From NCBI GenBank assembly GCA_963822215.1, contig CAWGGX010000010.1, forward strand, positions 558,001-622,000: DNA of 64,000 nt. Direction: 5' to 3'. A program made the position numbers and the translations under genes. The notes beneath the pieces were generated by a model. The model saw only the letters and a list, made by a program, of their open reading frames with translations, searched no databases and was not told where the DNA came from. Positions 1 to 9,181 of the stretch are shown piece after piece (positions within the stretch are counted from its first letter, which is position 1; each line of letters starts with the position of its first letter). Source of the DNA: Roseiarcus sp963822215. Its GTDB lineage: Bacteria > Pseudomonadota > Alphaproteobacteria > Rhizobiales > Beijerinckiaceae.

Positions 1-135
1 CAACTCGACCCGCTCGCCGCGCGCCAGCGCGTCGCCAATCTCTCCGAGGATGGCGTCGATAATGTTCTCGATGTCGCGCTGATACAGATGCGGATTGCGC
101 GCGGCCATCCGTTGCACGAGTTCGGACTTGATCAC
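1..135 (-). CDS. ihfB: Integration host factor subunit beta (partial, N-terminal 45 residues)
   Basis: The reverse strand reads from a GTG at 135 into VIKSELVQRMAARNPHLYQ and continues to the window edge. This is the characteristic N-terminus of IhfB, the HU/IHF-fold subunit that pairs with IhfA to bend DNA in replication, recombination and transcription. A GGGGAC purine stretch upstream fits a ribosome site for the GTG start. Only about half of the usual ~95-100 residue protein lies in the window, so the DNA-intercalating proline arm is not visible. HU would be the alternative, but the SELVQR...NPHLYQ pattern favours IhfB. Confidence 0.88.
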   Translation of the reverse strand, partial: MIKSELVQRMAARNPHLYQRDIENIIDAILGEIGDALARGERVEL

Positions 136-268
136 TGAACGTCCCCAACTCAAAACCGCCCGGGGAGCGCCCCAGAGCCTACATGCCGCAAAACATCGCT
201 TCCGATCAATACGAAACCAGCGTTACGCATTTGAGATGCCAACGTCTCTCTGCGGAAAATGCGCAAGT

Positions 269-1276
269 TCATGCTGAACGCCGCAACTCATACTGGCCCG
301 TCTTACGGAAACGCACAAGATAGGAGGCGATAATCGCGTCGACCGCTTGCGGCGCGATACCGAGACCAGCGAGGACGCGTCCCTCCGCCTCCGCCTTCGG
401 CGACACGACATTGTCGACGGCGAGCAGGTCGATCTGGTCGCGATGAACCGTCAGAAGCTTGGGAAACAGGCCGAGCGAAGCTTTGCTCGCGAAGGTCGTG
501 GTCGTGGCGATGAAACGGGATGGCGCGAGCGGCAGCGCGACGAGAAGGCGGCGGCGTTCGGCCGCCCGGAGCGCGAACTCGGCGGCTTCGCGCAGCGTCA
601 TCACCTGCGGTCCACCGAGCTCGTAGACGACGCCCGGCTTGGTTTCGCCAGCGAGCGCCGCGGTCGCGGCGCGCGCGACATCGCCGACATAAACCGGCTG
701 CAGCCGGGTCCCGCCGCCGCCAAACAGCGGAATGACCCAAAAGAAGCGTGCGAGCGCTCCGAAGCGGTTGAAGAAGTCGTCCTCGGGTCCGAACACGACC
801 GAGGGTCGAAGGATCGTCGCGCCAGGGAATTCGGACAGCGTCGCCTCCTCTCCCTGACCCTTGCTGGCGATGTAGGGCGAGGGCGAATTGGGGTTGGCGC
901 CGATCCCGGAGACATGGGCGTAGGTCTCGAGCCCCGCGGCCCTGGCCGCGCGGGCAAGCGTAGCGGCTCCGTCAATATGCACGGCGCGATAGGTCTGAGC
1001 GCCGCTCTCAGCCTTAACGCCCGTGACGTTGATCGCCATTTCCGCGCCTTCGAGGGCGGCCGCGACCGAGGTCGGGTAGCGTAGGTTGGCCTGTACGGCC
1101 TCGATCTGCCCCACGCCCCCGATCGGCTGCAGAAAGAAGGCGAGGTCTGGACGCCGCACCGCGACGCGCACGCGCCAGCCTTGGCGCACAAGGGCGCGGA
1201 CGATGTGCCGTCCCAGAAAACCCGAACCGCCGAACACGGTCGCCAAGCGGCTACGTTCGAAAGTGGCGTCGGCCAT
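269..1276 (-). CDS. Complex I NDUFA9-subunit-like NAD(P)-binding protein
   Basis: A 335-residue protein of the extended/atypical SDR family. It opens with a Rossmann nucleotide motif, VFGGSGFLGRHIVRAL (about residues 14-29), followed by the SDR-like segments YAHVSGIGAN and LRPSVVFGPED. This family is annotated as the NDUFA9 subunit of respiratory complex I, and bacterial members are thought to be NAD(P)H-binding oxidoreductases or assembly partners. The ATG at 1276 was chosen over an upstream TTG because GGAGAC lies about 8 bases before it and MADATFERSRLATVFGGSG matches the family start. The canonical YxxxK is not clear (PYIASK), as is common in this atypical group. It is downstream of, and convergent with nothing but in the same direction as, the EF-G-like gene. 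Confidence 0.85.
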   Translation of the reverse strand: MADATFERSRLATVFGGSGFLGRHIVRALVRQGWRVRVAVRRPDLAFFLQPIGGVGQIEAVQANLRYPTSVAAALEGAEMAINVTGVKAESGAQTYRAVHIDGAATLARAARAAGLETYAHVSGIGANPNSPSPYIASKGQGEEATLSEFPGATILRPSVVFGPEDDFFNRFGALARFFWVIPLFGGGGTRLQPVYVGDVARAATAALAGETKPGVVYELGGPQVMTLREAAEFALRAAERRRLLVALPLAPSRFIATTTTFASKASLGLFPKLLTVHRDQIDLLAVDNVVSPKAEAEGRVLAGLGIAPQAVDAIIASYLVRFRKTGQYELRRSA

Positions 1277-1391
1277 CGCGGTCGTCTCCAGAATGGTCCG
1301 CAGAGTGAGACTGATCCCGCCACCCCATATGCGATGACCGCCGGCCTGTACAGCCGCGAAAATGGCTAAATTTCCGGCGCGCGGCTGGACC

Positions 1392-3452
1392 TTACGCCGT
1401 GGCCTTCCGGCGCAACTCGACAACTTGGTCGGCGGCCTTCCCCGAAAGCTCTGCGAGATGATCAAACCGGGTCTCGTAGGCGCCGACGCCGGCAGTCGCC
1501 GACCGCAGTTCGATGATGAGGTCGCCGATCTCCGCTTCTGGGATAAGCGCGCGCAAGGCTTCCCAGCCTTTCCAGCCCTCGCGCGCCTCGAAGCCGAGGA
1601 TCTGGCCGCGGCGGGCGCTGACGAGCGCGCTTGCGCGAGCCAGGGCGTCGGAGGGGACGTAGATCGTCACCGAGAGGATCGGCTCCAGCAGCACCGGGCG
1701 AGCCTTGGCCAGCGCCTCGTCGAGCGCGATGCGGGCGGCTGCGCGGAACGCCATGTCCGAAGAGTCGACGGTATGATAGGAACCGTCCGTCAGCGTCACC
1801 GAGACGTCAACGACCGGGAAGCCGAGGGGCCCGCGGGCCATGGCGTCCCTGGCGCCGGCTTCCACCGAAGAGAAATATTGTCGCGGCACCGCGCCGCCAT
1901 GCACCCGCTCCGCGAAGGCGAAACCTTCGCCGCGGCCGCGCGGCGCGACCTCGACCACGACGTCGCCGAACTGACCGTGTCCGCCGGACTGCTTCTTGTG
2001 CCGGCCCCGCACCGTGACTGAGTCGCGGATGGTCTCGCGATAGGCCACGGTCGGCTTGGAGGTGTGGATGGTGACGCCGAAACGGTCGGCGAGGCGCTCC
2101 GTCGTTACCCTCAGATGCATCTCGCCCTGGCCATAGAGCTTCATTTCGGACATCTCGGCGTCCTGGACGAAGGACAGCGCGGGGTCCTCCTCGCACAGCT
2201 TGGCGAGCGCGGCCGCAAGTCGCACCTCGTCCTTGCGGTCCTTGACCTTGATGGCGAAAGCCTGGGTCGCCGGCGGAGGGGGCGGAAATTCGGCCGAGGC
2301 CGGAGCTGCCTTGCCGTCGGAGAACCTGTCGCCGGTGGCGAGGCTCTCGAGCCGGGCGAAGGCGACGGTGTCGCCTTCCTCGGCGCGATTGATCTTGGCC
2401 GACGAGGCGCCGGTCATGCGGGCAAGGCCGCCGATACGCTCCTCGACCCCTTGGGAATTGATGACCGTTGCACCGTCGGCGAAGGCGCCGCGCAGCACGC
2501 GCGACAGCGACAATTTGCCGCCGTGCGCGGTGTGGACCGTGCGGAAGACCTGGCCGAGCGCCGGACCGGCGTCATCTATGCCGAGGCGTTTGCGGGTGTG
2601 GGCGATGGCCGGCGCCTCGTGGCGCACCGCTTTGAGGAGGCGTGTCACGCCATGGCCTTCGGTTGCCGACCCCATCAGCACCGGTACGACATGACCTTCG
2701 CGAAGCTCGCGCGCCAGATCGCCAAACACGAGGTCCTTCGGCGGGTCGATGTCGCTGAGGAGCTGCTCCATCAGTGCGTCGTCGTAGTCGGCGAGCTTTT
2801 CCAACATGGAATAGCGGGCGTGCTTCTCCTCATGGATCACACCGCTAGGGATCTCGATCACAGTCGAGGGCGCGGCGTCGCGGTAAAGGAAGGCGCGCTC
2901 GAGCGCGAGGTCGACGAACCCGGTTGCAACCCCGTTTTCCCACACCGGGATCTGGCGCAAAAGCAGCGGCGCGCGCGAGGCGGGCTGCAGGATCTCGAGC
3001 GTTTCGCGAACGCCGATGTTGCCTTGATCGATCTTGTTCAGGAACAGGATGCGGGGCAGGGCGAGTTCCTCGAGCTCGCGCAGGATTACTTGCAACGCTG
3101 GGATCTTGCGCGGGTCGGCCTCGCACACCACGATCGCCGCATCGCAGACCGGCAGCGCGGGACGCATGTCGTGGATGAACTCGATCGATCCCGGGCAGTC
3201 GAAAAAGGTGAGCCGGTCGCCCATGTAGTCAACGCTGCCGATGTTTGGCTCAACGCTCATGGCGTGGCTGCGGGCCTCCGAGCTCGAATCGCCGATGCTG
3301 GTCCCCTCGCGGACCGTCCCTTGCCGCGCCAGCGCCCCTCCGCGCGCCAATATCCCCTCGAGAAGACTTGTCTTTCCGCTCTGGAATGGGCCGACGATCG
3401 CTACGAGACGAGGTCCGGGCACGCGGCGCTCGTTATGGACAGCAGTCAACAT
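1392..3452 (-). CDS. EF-G-like translational GTPase paralogue with altered switch II
   Basis: A 686-residue protein with the full EF-G domain order: GTP-binding domain, domain II (about 300-390), domains III-V including RGRHKKQSGGHGQFGDV in domain IV, and a C-terminal EF-G fold. G1 is GPFQSGKT (residues 21-28) and G4 is NKID (139-142). G3 reads DCPGS (85-89) where true EF-G has DTPGH, so the catalytic histidine is replaced by serine. It therefore looks like a member of the divergent 'elongation factor G-like' group and not the str-operon fusA. Its role (translation, recycling or stress) cannot be told from sequence. The start is ATG 3452 with GGGAGC upstream. It is transcribed divergently from aroKB. 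Confidence 0.85.
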   Translation of the reverse strand: MLTAVHNERRVPGPRLVAIVGPFQSGKTSLLEGILARGGALARQGTVREGTSIGDSSSEARSHAMSVEPNIGSVDYMGDRLTFFDCPGSIEFIHDMRPALPVCDAAIVVCEADPRKIPALQVILRELEELALPRILFLNKIDQGNIGVRETLEILQPASRAPLLLRQIPVWENGVATGFVDLALERAFLYRDAAPSTVIEIPSGVIHEEKHARYSMLEKLADYDDALMEQLLSDIDPPKDLVFGDLARELREGHVVPVLMGSATEGHGVTRLLKAVRHEAPAIAHTRKRLGIDDAGPALGQVFRTVHTAHGGKLSLSRVLRGAFADGATVINSQGVEERIGGLARMTGASSAKINRAEEGDTVAFARLESLATGDRFSDGKAAPASAEFPPPPPATQAFAIKVKDRKDEVRLAAALAKLCEEDPALSFVQDAEMSEMKLYGQGEMHLRVTTERLADRFGVTIHTSKPTVAYRETIRDSVTVRGRHKKQSGGHGQFGDVVVEVAPRGRGEGFAFAERVHGGAVPRQYFSSVEAGARDAMARGPLGFPVVDVSVTLTDGSYHTVDSSDMAFRAAARIALDEALAKARPVLLEPILSVTIYVPSDALARASALVSARRGQILGFEAREGWKGWEALRALIPEAEIGDLIIELRSATAGVGAYETRFDHLAELSGKAADQVVELRRKATA

Positions 3453-3717
3453 TCAGCTCCCTGAAGCGGCGCCCGCGGCGGAAATGCCGCTAATCTCCTT
3501 TAGCACGCGCGGCGCCTCGAAAATTCGCGGCGCCGCTATAACACGACTGTCGCGCTCTTGTCGTCTTCCTGACATGCTCGCAAGAACAGGCAAATCGCGC
3601 AAGACGGTCCAAAGTGCGACAAAACCGCCGGGAAGGGCTTTCCGTCCCTGTCGCCCTTGGGCTCGCTTTCCTGTAAGGGACGGCGTTCAAACGGCTATTC
3701 GGCGAGGACGAGGGGTC

Positions 3718-5418
3718 ATGGTACAGGGTCAGCCGGTCGACGCGCGCCGCGTGGCGGCTGCGCTTGGGGGCCGGTCGGTAGTGCTGGTCGGCATGATGGG
3801 CGCGGGCAAGACGTCGGTGGGCAAGCGGCTGGCCGCGAAACTCGGGCTGCCGTTCGTCGACGCCGACGCGGAGATCGAGGCCGGTGCGCAACTTACAATT
3901 CCCGAGATTTTCGAGCGGTTTGGAGAATCCTATTTCCGCGAAGGCGAGCGCCGGGTGATTGCGCGGCTGCTCGCTGGCGGCCCGCAAGTGCTGGCGACGG
4001 GGGGCGGCGCCTTCATGAACGCCTCCACACGCGGGGCGATCGCCGCACACGGCGTGTCGATCTGGCTCAAGCCTGATATCGAGGTGCTGCTCGCTCGCGT
4101 GCGCAAGAAATCAAACCGCCCATTACTGCAGACCGAAGACCCGGCGGCGACGCTGCGCCGGATCTTGGCCGAACGCTCTCCGATCTATGCCCTCGCCGAT
4201 CTCACCATCGAATCGCGCGATGGGCCCCATGATATGGTCGTCGAAACGACCCTGCGCCGGCTCGTAGAGGCGCTGTGCGAGCGGGTGGACCCGCCGGCCA
4301 ACCGTCGCCGAGTGGAGGTCACACTCGGCGCACGCGCATATTCAATTCACGTTGGCCCGGGACTGATCGACGAGGCGGGACCGGAAATCGCCCGAATCGC
4401 CCCTGACGCAAAATGCGCCGTTGTCACGGACGCCAATGTCGCGCCCCTCTATCTCGAGCGCGTCACAGCGAGTCTTGCCCGCGAGGGTCTCGCAGCGACG
4501 GCGATCGTCTGCCCGCCCGGCGAGCCCAGCAAATCCTACGCGGAATTCGCTCGCGTGTCGGACGCCCTGATCGCCGCGCGCGTCGAGCGGCGCGACGTTG
4601 TGGTCGCGCTCGGCGGCGGCGTCATCGGGGATCTCGCCGGCTTTTGCGCCGCCTCGCTTCGCCGCGGCGCCCGTCTCGTGCAGATTCCGACGACGCTGCT
4701 GTCGCAGGTCGATTCCAGCGTCGGCGGCAAGACCGGCATCAATTCCCCACACGGCAAGAACCTCGTTGGCGCCTTCCATCAGCCGTCGCTGGTGTTGGCC
4801 GACTCCGGCGTCCTTGACACCCTGAGCGCCCGCGAGTTTCGCGCCGGCTACGCCGAGGTGGTCAAGTACGGGCTGATCGACGACCGGAAATTCTTTGATG
4901 TCCTCGAAGCTCGCTGGCGGGACGTGTTTTCCGGCGGCCCCGCGCGGGCGGAGGCGATCGCCACGAGTTGCGCAGCCAAGGCGCGGTTCGTGGTCGCTGA
5001 CGAAACGGAGCAGGGCGAACGGGCGCTGCTCAATCTCGGCCACACTTTCGGTCATGCGTTCGAGAGCCTGACCCGCTACGATTCGGCGCGCCTTGTTCAC
5101 GGCGAGGGGGTGGCGGTCGGCATGGGTTGCGCTTTCCGCTTCTCACGTCGGCTCGGTCTCTGCTCGGGACAAGATGCACAGCGGGTCGAGGCGCATCTGG
5201 CAGCGGTCGGCCTCCCAACGCGTATCCGCGACATACCCGGCCTCGAGGCAGATGCAGACGCCATTTTCTCCGCCATGCGCCAGGACAAGAAGGTCGAGCG
5301 CGGGCGGCTGACTTTCATCCTGGCGAAGGGTATCGGCGAGAGCTTCATCGCCCGCGACGTCGACGAGGCAAGCGTTCGCGCCTTCCTGGAACAGGATTTG
5401 GAGCTGCCGTCGGCCTGA
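3718..5418 (+). CDS. aroKB: Bifunctional shikimate kinase / 3-dehydroquinate synthase fusion
   Basis: One 566-residue frame covers two shikimate-pathway enzymes. Residues ~1-190 are shikimate kinase (AroK): P-loop GMMGAGKT (25-32), shikimate-binding Asp at VDADAEIE (48-54) and GGGA (95-98). Residues ~198-566 are 3-dehydroquinate synthase (AroB): GGGVIGDLAGF and GGKTGIN, with the zinc ligand segments EVVKYGLI, NLGHTFGHAFE and LVHGEGVAVG. AroB acts at step 2 and AroK at step 5 of chorismate synthesis. In most relatives aroK and aroB are separate adjacent genes; here no stop codon divides them. The ATG at 3718 is preceded by GAGGACGAGGGG. A CorC-like gene follows, a common order in Rhizobiales. 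Confidence 0.93.
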   Translation: MVQGQPVDARRVAAALGGRSVVLVGMMGAGKTSVGKRLAAKLGLPFVDADAEIEAGAQLTIPEIFERFGESYFREGERRVIARLLAGGPQVLATGGGAFMNASTRGAIAAHGVSIWLKPDIEVLLARVRKKSNRPLLQTEDPAATLRRILAERSPIYALADLTIESRDGPHDMVVETTLRRLVEALCERVDPPANRRRVEVTLGARAYSIHVGPGLIDEAGPEIARIAPDAKCAVVTDANVAPLYLERVTASLAREGLAATAIVCPPGEPSKSYAEFARVSDALIAARVERRDVVVALGGGVIGDLAGFCAASLRRGARLVQIPTTLLSQVDSSVGGKTGINSPHGKNLVGAFHQPSLVLADSGVLDTLSAREFRAGYAEVVKYGLIDDRKFFDVLEARWRDVFSGGPARAEAIATSCAAKARFVVADETEQGERALLNLGHTFGHAFESLTRYDSARLVHGEGVAVGMGCAFRFSRRLGLCSGQDAQRVEAHLAAVGLPTRIRDIPGLEADADAIFSAMRQDKKVERGRLTFILAKGIGESFIARDVDEASVRAFLEQDLELPSA

Positions 5419-5436
5419 CCGGCGGGCGACCGCCGG
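5419..5436 (+). terminator. GC stem-loop after aroKB
   Basis: CCGGCGG at 5419-5425 and CCGCCGG at 5430-5436 form a perfect 7-bp stem around a GCGA loop, directly after the aroKB stop codon. No T-run follows, so it may be a 3'-end stabiliser or a weak terminator and not a classical intrinsic one. Confidence 0.35.
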
Positions 5437-5477
5437 CTGGTCGCACAGCGCTCCGGCGTTTGTGATAGAACTTCGCC

Positions 5478-6794
5478 ATGCCGATATCTCTCGACATCGT
5501 CGTCATTGTCGTCAGTATCGCTTTTGCAGCGTTCTTCGCCGGCGCGGAGACGGCGCTGACTGCGGCGTCGCGGGCCCGCATGCACGCCCTTGAAATGGCT
5601 GGGGATCCGCGCGCTTCCCTCGTGACGCGGCTCATCGGCGAGCGCGGGCGGCTGATCAGCTCCATGCTGCTCGGCGGACAGTTCGTCACCATCGGCTCGT
5701 CGGCGATCGCGACCAGCGTCATGCTGGACCTCTACGGCGAGCATGGCGTCGCCGTAGCGACCGTCGTCATGACCGCGCTGATCGTTATTTTCGGCGAGGT
5801 TATGCCCAAGACGATCGCTATCGCCTATCCGGACCGCGTGTCGCTGGCGATTGCGCCTACCGTGCTTTTTTTCGTGACTGTGTTCGGCCCGATCGTCAGC
5901 ACGGTCGAGGCGCTGGTGCGGTTCGTTTTGCGCGTCTGCGGCTTCTCTTTGACCGAGACGGACCCCAGCGTTTCGGGCCACGAGGAGCTGATGGGCGCCG
6001 TGGACATCCTGCATCGCGAGGGCGAGGTCGAGCGAAACGAGCGCGACATGTTCGGCGGCCTGCTCGAACTCGCCGAGGTGCCGGTTTCCGACGTCATGGT
6101 GCACCGCACCAAGATGCAGCTCATCGACGCCGACCTGCCGCCGGACGAGGTGGTGCGTGAAGCGATCGAATCGCCCTATACGCGCTTGCCGCTATGGCGC
6201 GGCGATCCGGACAACATCATCGGCGTGCTGCACGCCAAGGACCTGTTGCGGGCGCTGGTGGTCGCCGGCGGCGACGCGAGCCGGCTCAAGATCGCCGATT
6301 TGGCGCTGGGGCCCTGGTTTGTGCCCGAATCGACCAGCCTCAGCGATCAGCTCCAAGCCTTTCTGCGCCGCAAGACGCATTCGGCGCTCGTGGTTGACGA
6401 ATACGGCGTCGTCCAGGGCCTGTTGACGCTGGAGGATATCATCGAAGAGATCGTCGGCGACATCCGGGACGAGCACGACGAAGCTGTCTTGGGTCTGCGC
6501 AAGCAGCGGGACGGCTCCGTCGTCGTCGACGGCGGCGTGACGATCCGAGACCTTAACCGGGCGATGGGCTGGAATCTTCCCGACGAACAAGCCGCGACCA
6601 TCGCCGGCCTCGTCATCCACGAAGCGCGGGCCATCCCGGAGCCGCGGCAGACCTTTTCTTTCTACGGCTTTCGTTTCGAGGTGCTGCGCAAGCAACGCAA
6701 CCGTATCGCAGCCCTTAGGGTGACGCCGCTTTCGCCACGCCAAGACGATGGAAAGCCCAGCGATGGGGAAGGCGAAATCGCGGCGCGGGAGTGA
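5478..6794 (+). CDS. HlyC/CorC (CNNM-like) family membrane protein with CBS pair
   Basis: A 438-residue protein. It begins with hydrophobic segments of the DUF21/CNNM domain (about residues 5-150, with the conserved FFAGAETAL and GEVMPK). Two CBS domains follow (about 195-330; DVMVHRTKM and the second ending TLEDIIEEIVGDI), then a CorC_HlyC C-terminal domain (EVLRKQRNRI). The family is implicated in Mg2+/Co2+ efflux or membrane integrity; the CBS pair usually senses adenine nucleotides. 'Hemolysin' in database names is historical. It lies 59 bases after aroKB in the same direction and may be co-transcribed. The tail is charged and low in complexity. Confidence 0.88.
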   Translation: MPISLDIVVIVVSIAFAAFFAGAETALTAASRARMHALEMAGDPRASLVTRLIGERGRLISSMLLGGQFVTIGSSAIATSVMLDLYGEHGVAVATVVMTALIVIFGEVMPKTIAIAYPDRVSLAIAPTVLFFVTVFGPIVSTVEALVRFVLRVCGFSLTETDPSVSGHEELMGAVDILHREGEVERNERDMFGGLLELAEVPVSDVMVHRTKMQLIDADLPPDEVVREAIESPYTRLPLWRGDPDNIIGVLHAKDLLRALVVAGGDASRLKIADLALGPWFVPESTSLSDQLQAFLRRKTHSALVVDEYGVVQGLLTLEDIIEEIVGDIRDEHDEAVLGLRKQRDGSVVVDGGVTIRDLNRAMGWNLPDEQAATIAGLVIHEARAIPEPRQTFSFYGFRFEVLRKQRNRIAALRVTPLSPRQDDGKPSDGEGEIAARE

Positions 6795-6824
6795 GACCCG
6801 GATCGCGTCCGATGAATAGCTCCG

Positions 6825-6854
6825 TTGGCGCTTCGTTTGGCGTAGCTATATAAG
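6825..6854 (+). promoter_or_regulatory. Candidate sigma-70 promoter for the hflKC operon
   Basis: TTGGCG at 6825-6830 is followed by TATATA at 6847 (16-base spacer) or TATAAG at 6849 (18-base spacer), 38-45 bases before the hflK start. The AT-rich -10 stands out in this GC-rich gap. It is a sequence match only. Confidence 0.45.
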
Positions 6855-6891
6855 CCATTCCGGCGAGGCGTTTGGCGGCGAAGAGGTTTCG

Positions 6892-7998
6892 ATGTCCTGG
6901 AACAATCAAGGTGGCGGGCCCTGGCGCTCGCCCGGGCGGGGCCCGTGGGGCCAGGGGCCGTCCGGCCCTCCGACCGGCGACCTCGAAGAGATCGTCCGCC
7001 GCGTCCAGGAGGCTCTCGGCAAGCTGACGCCCGGCGGATCAGGCGGAGGCAAGCCGGGAAGCGGGTTCGGCGGCCGGACGGCGCTGTTCGTGGTGCTGGC
7101 GGCGATCCTCGTCTGGTTCGCCTGGGGCACATTTTACACCGTCCAGCCCAACGAGGTTGGCATCAACCTGGTGTTTGGCCGCTACACCGGCAAGACCGCC
7201 GCCGGACTCAATACCAACTGGCCGTGGCCGATTGGCTCGGTCATTAAGGTCCCCGTCTGGGATCAGCAGATCACTGAGGTCGGCTACCGCAGCCTCGGCG
7301 GCAACGCCGACGTGCCGGAGGAGAGCCAGATGCTCACCGGCGACAAGAACATTGTCGACGTCCATTTCCGGGTGAACTGGCAGATCGATCCGGCCAAGCC
7401 CGAGGACTACGTGTTCAACATCCTGAGCCCCCGCGAAACGGTGAAGGCGGTGGCCGAGAGCATCATGCGCGAGGTTGTCGGCCTCAAGACGATCGACGGC
7501 ATCCTGACCACGGACCGCGCCGCGGTCGAAGCCGACGTGCAGAAGCGCATGCAAGACTTGCTCAACGAATATCGCGCGGGCGTGCTGGTCAAGCAGGTCC
7601 AGCTCCAGTCGGTCGACGCGCCGAGCGAGGTCATTTCGGCCTACCGCGACGTGACCGCGGCGCAGCAGGACCAGCAGCGGCAGGTCAACGAGGCCGAGAC
7701 CTACGCCAACAAGGTGGTGCCCGAAGCGGAAGGCGGCGCGTCGCGAATTGTCGCCGAGGCCAATGCTTATCGCGAACAGACGATCCTCGACGCCAAGGGC
7801 CAGACGTCCCGCTACAACCAGATTCACGAGCAGTACAAGAAGGCACCCGGCGTGACCCGGGAGCGCATGTACCTCGAAACCATGGAGCGCGTCCTCGGCC
7901 CAATGGACAAGACGATCATCGACACCAACGGGGCCAGCCCGCCCGTCCCCTACATTGCGCTCGACGCGCTGCAGCCCAAGGCGGGGGTGGGCAAATGA
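6892..7998 (+). CDS. hflK: FtsH protease activity modulator HflK
   Basis: A 368-residue SPFH/prohibitin-family protein. A Gly/Pro-rich cytoplasmic N-terminus (residues 1-60) precedes one transmembrane segment (about 63-83), then a periplasmic SPFH/Band 7 domain beginning VQPNEVGINLVFGRY and a long charged coiled-coil region. HflK assembles with HflC into a membrane cage around FtsH and modulates its access to membrane substrates. The stop overlaps the hflC start by 4 bases (ATGA), the usual translationally coupled arrangement. Length and domain order are normal. Confidence 0.95.
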   Translation: MSWNNQGGGPWRSPGRGPWGQGPSGPPTGDLEEIVRRVQEALGKLTPGGSGGGKPGSGFGGRTALFVVLAAILVWFAWGTFYTVQPNEVGINLVFGRYTGKTAAGLNTNWPWPIGSVIKVPVWDQQITEVGYRSLGGNADVPEESQMLTGDKNIVDVHFRVNWQIDPAKPEDYVFNILSPRETVKAVAESIMREVVGLKTIDGILTTDRAAVEADVQKRMQDLLNEYRAGVLVKQVQLQSVDAPSEVISAYRDVTAAQQDQQRQVNEAETYANKVVPEAEGGASRIVAEANAYREQTILDAKGQTSRYNQIHEQYKKAPGVTRERMYLETMERVLGPMDKTIIDTNGASPPVPYIALDALQPKAGVGK

Positions 7999-8921
7999 AC
8001 CGTCATCTCTCCGGGTTCGCGGTCGCCGTGATCGCCGCCGTCGTGATCGTTCTCGCCTCGATGTCGATGTTCGTCGTCGACCCGACCGAACAGGCGCTGG
8101 TGCTGCGGTTCGGCCAGCCGGTGCGCGACCTAATCGGCGCGCCCGGCCTCTACTTCAAGTGGCCGTTCGTCGATTCGGTCGTCTATATCGACAAGCGCAT
8201 CCTCGCGCTCGACAACGAGCGCCAGGAAGTGCTGGTGTCGGATAACCAGCGGCTCGAGGTCGACGCGTTCGTCCGCTACAAGATCGACGATCCGCTGCTC
8301 TTCTATCAATCCGTGTACAACACGCGCGGCGCCGACGCCCAGCTTGGCGGCATGCTGAACTCGGCGCTCCGCCGGACGCTCTCGGGGGCGTCGATCACCG
8401 ACATCGTGCGCGACAAGCGCGATGCGCTGATGGCCGACATCAAGGACCAGATGATCGGCGGCGCCCGGCGCTTCGGCCTCGATGTCGTTGACGTGCGAAT
8501 CAAGCGCGCCGACCTCCCGGCCGAGAACTCGGAGGCGGTGTTCCACCGCATGCAGACCGAGCGGCAGCAGCGCGCGGCCTCGTATCGCGCACAGGGCTCA
8601 CAGCAGTCCCAGCAGATCCGGGCCGAGGCGGACCGCAAGGTCACCGTCATCACCGCGCAGGCTCAGCAGCAGTCCGAGCAGATCCGTGGCGAAGGCGACG
8701 GCGAGCGAAATCGGATCTTCGCCGAGACCTACGGTGCTGACCCGGAGTTTTTTGCCTTCTATCGGTCGATGCAGGCCTATCAGAACGCCTTCAAAGAAGG
8801 GCAGACCCGGTCGCTGGTCAGCCCGAAGTCGGATTTCTTCCGCTATTTCTCCACGCCGACGCCGCCGCCGGAAGGGACGCCGCCCGCGGCGGCCGTCCCG
8901 CCGACGGCCAAGGCCGACTGA
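7995..8921 (+). CDS. hflC: Protease modulator HflC
   Basis: A 308-residue partner of HflK. It has an N-terminal transmembrane anchor (about residues 7-28), an SPFH domain starting DPTEQALVLRFGQPV, then a Gln/Arg/Glu-rich coiled coil (about 180-235) and a conserved FFAFYRSMQAYQNAF segment. The extreme C-terminus is a Pro/Ala-rich tail (TPTPPPEGTPPAA). It forms the HflKC complex that regulates FtsH. It overlaps hflK by 4 bases and is followed after 2 bases by the DUF2065 gene, so the genes clearly form an operon. Confidence 0.95.
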   Translation: MNRHLSGFAVAVIAAVVIVLASMSMFVVDPTEQALVLRFGQPVRDLIGAPGLYFKWPFVDSVVYIDKRILALDNERQEVLVSDNQRLEVDAFVRYKIDDPLLFYQSVYNTRGADAQLGGMLNSALRRTLSGASITDIVRDKRDALMADIKDQMIGGARRFGLDVVDVRIKRADLPAENSEAVFHRMQTERQQRAASYRAQGSQQSQQIRAEADRKVTVITAQAQQQSEQIRGEGDGERNRIFAETYGADPEFFAFYRSMQAYQNAFKEGQTRSLVSPKSDFFRYFSTPTPPPEGTPPAAAVPPTAKAD

Positions 8922-8923
8922 AG

Positions 8924-9115
8924 ATGCGGGACTTCGCCGCCGCAATTGGCCTCGTCTTCGCCATAGAAGGGTTGTTGATGGCAGCGTTCACAGAGCAGAT
9001 GCGCAAACGCATGGCGGTCGCCGCCCGCGAGGATCCAAACAAGCTTCGCGGAGTCGGCCTCGGGGCGGCGCTGCTCGGCGTCGCGATCGTTTGGGCCTCG
9101 CGCTCCCTGCTCTAG
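8924..9115 (+). CDS. DUF2065 (YjeT-like) small membrane protein
   Basis: A 63-residue protein with two hydrophobic helices (about residues 5-22 and 45-60) separated by a basic segment containing REDPNKLRGVGL. This matches DUF2065/YjeT, a small inner-membrane protein encoded next to hflC in many proteobacteria. The function is unknown; its place between hflC and the Do protease suggests a link to membrane protein quality control. It begins 2 bases after hflC. Confidence 0.85.
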   Translation: MRDFAAAIGLVFAIEGLLMAAFTEQMRKRMAVAAREDPNKLRGVGLGAALLGVAIVWASRSLL

Positions 9116-9181
9116 TTCCTATGTAATGGCGGCAGGGTCGCGCCGCGTCTCCGTTTGCTGACGATTTCGAGGAGGATTCCC

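Noticed and set aside
2064..3464. A 466-codon + strand frame opposite the EF-G-like gene
   Set aside because: Shadow frame with biased composition; the minus-strand EF-G domains are unambiguous.
5419..5436. Strong intrinsic terminator after aroKB
   Set aside because: The stem is good but lacks a T-run, so it is reported only as a weak candidate.
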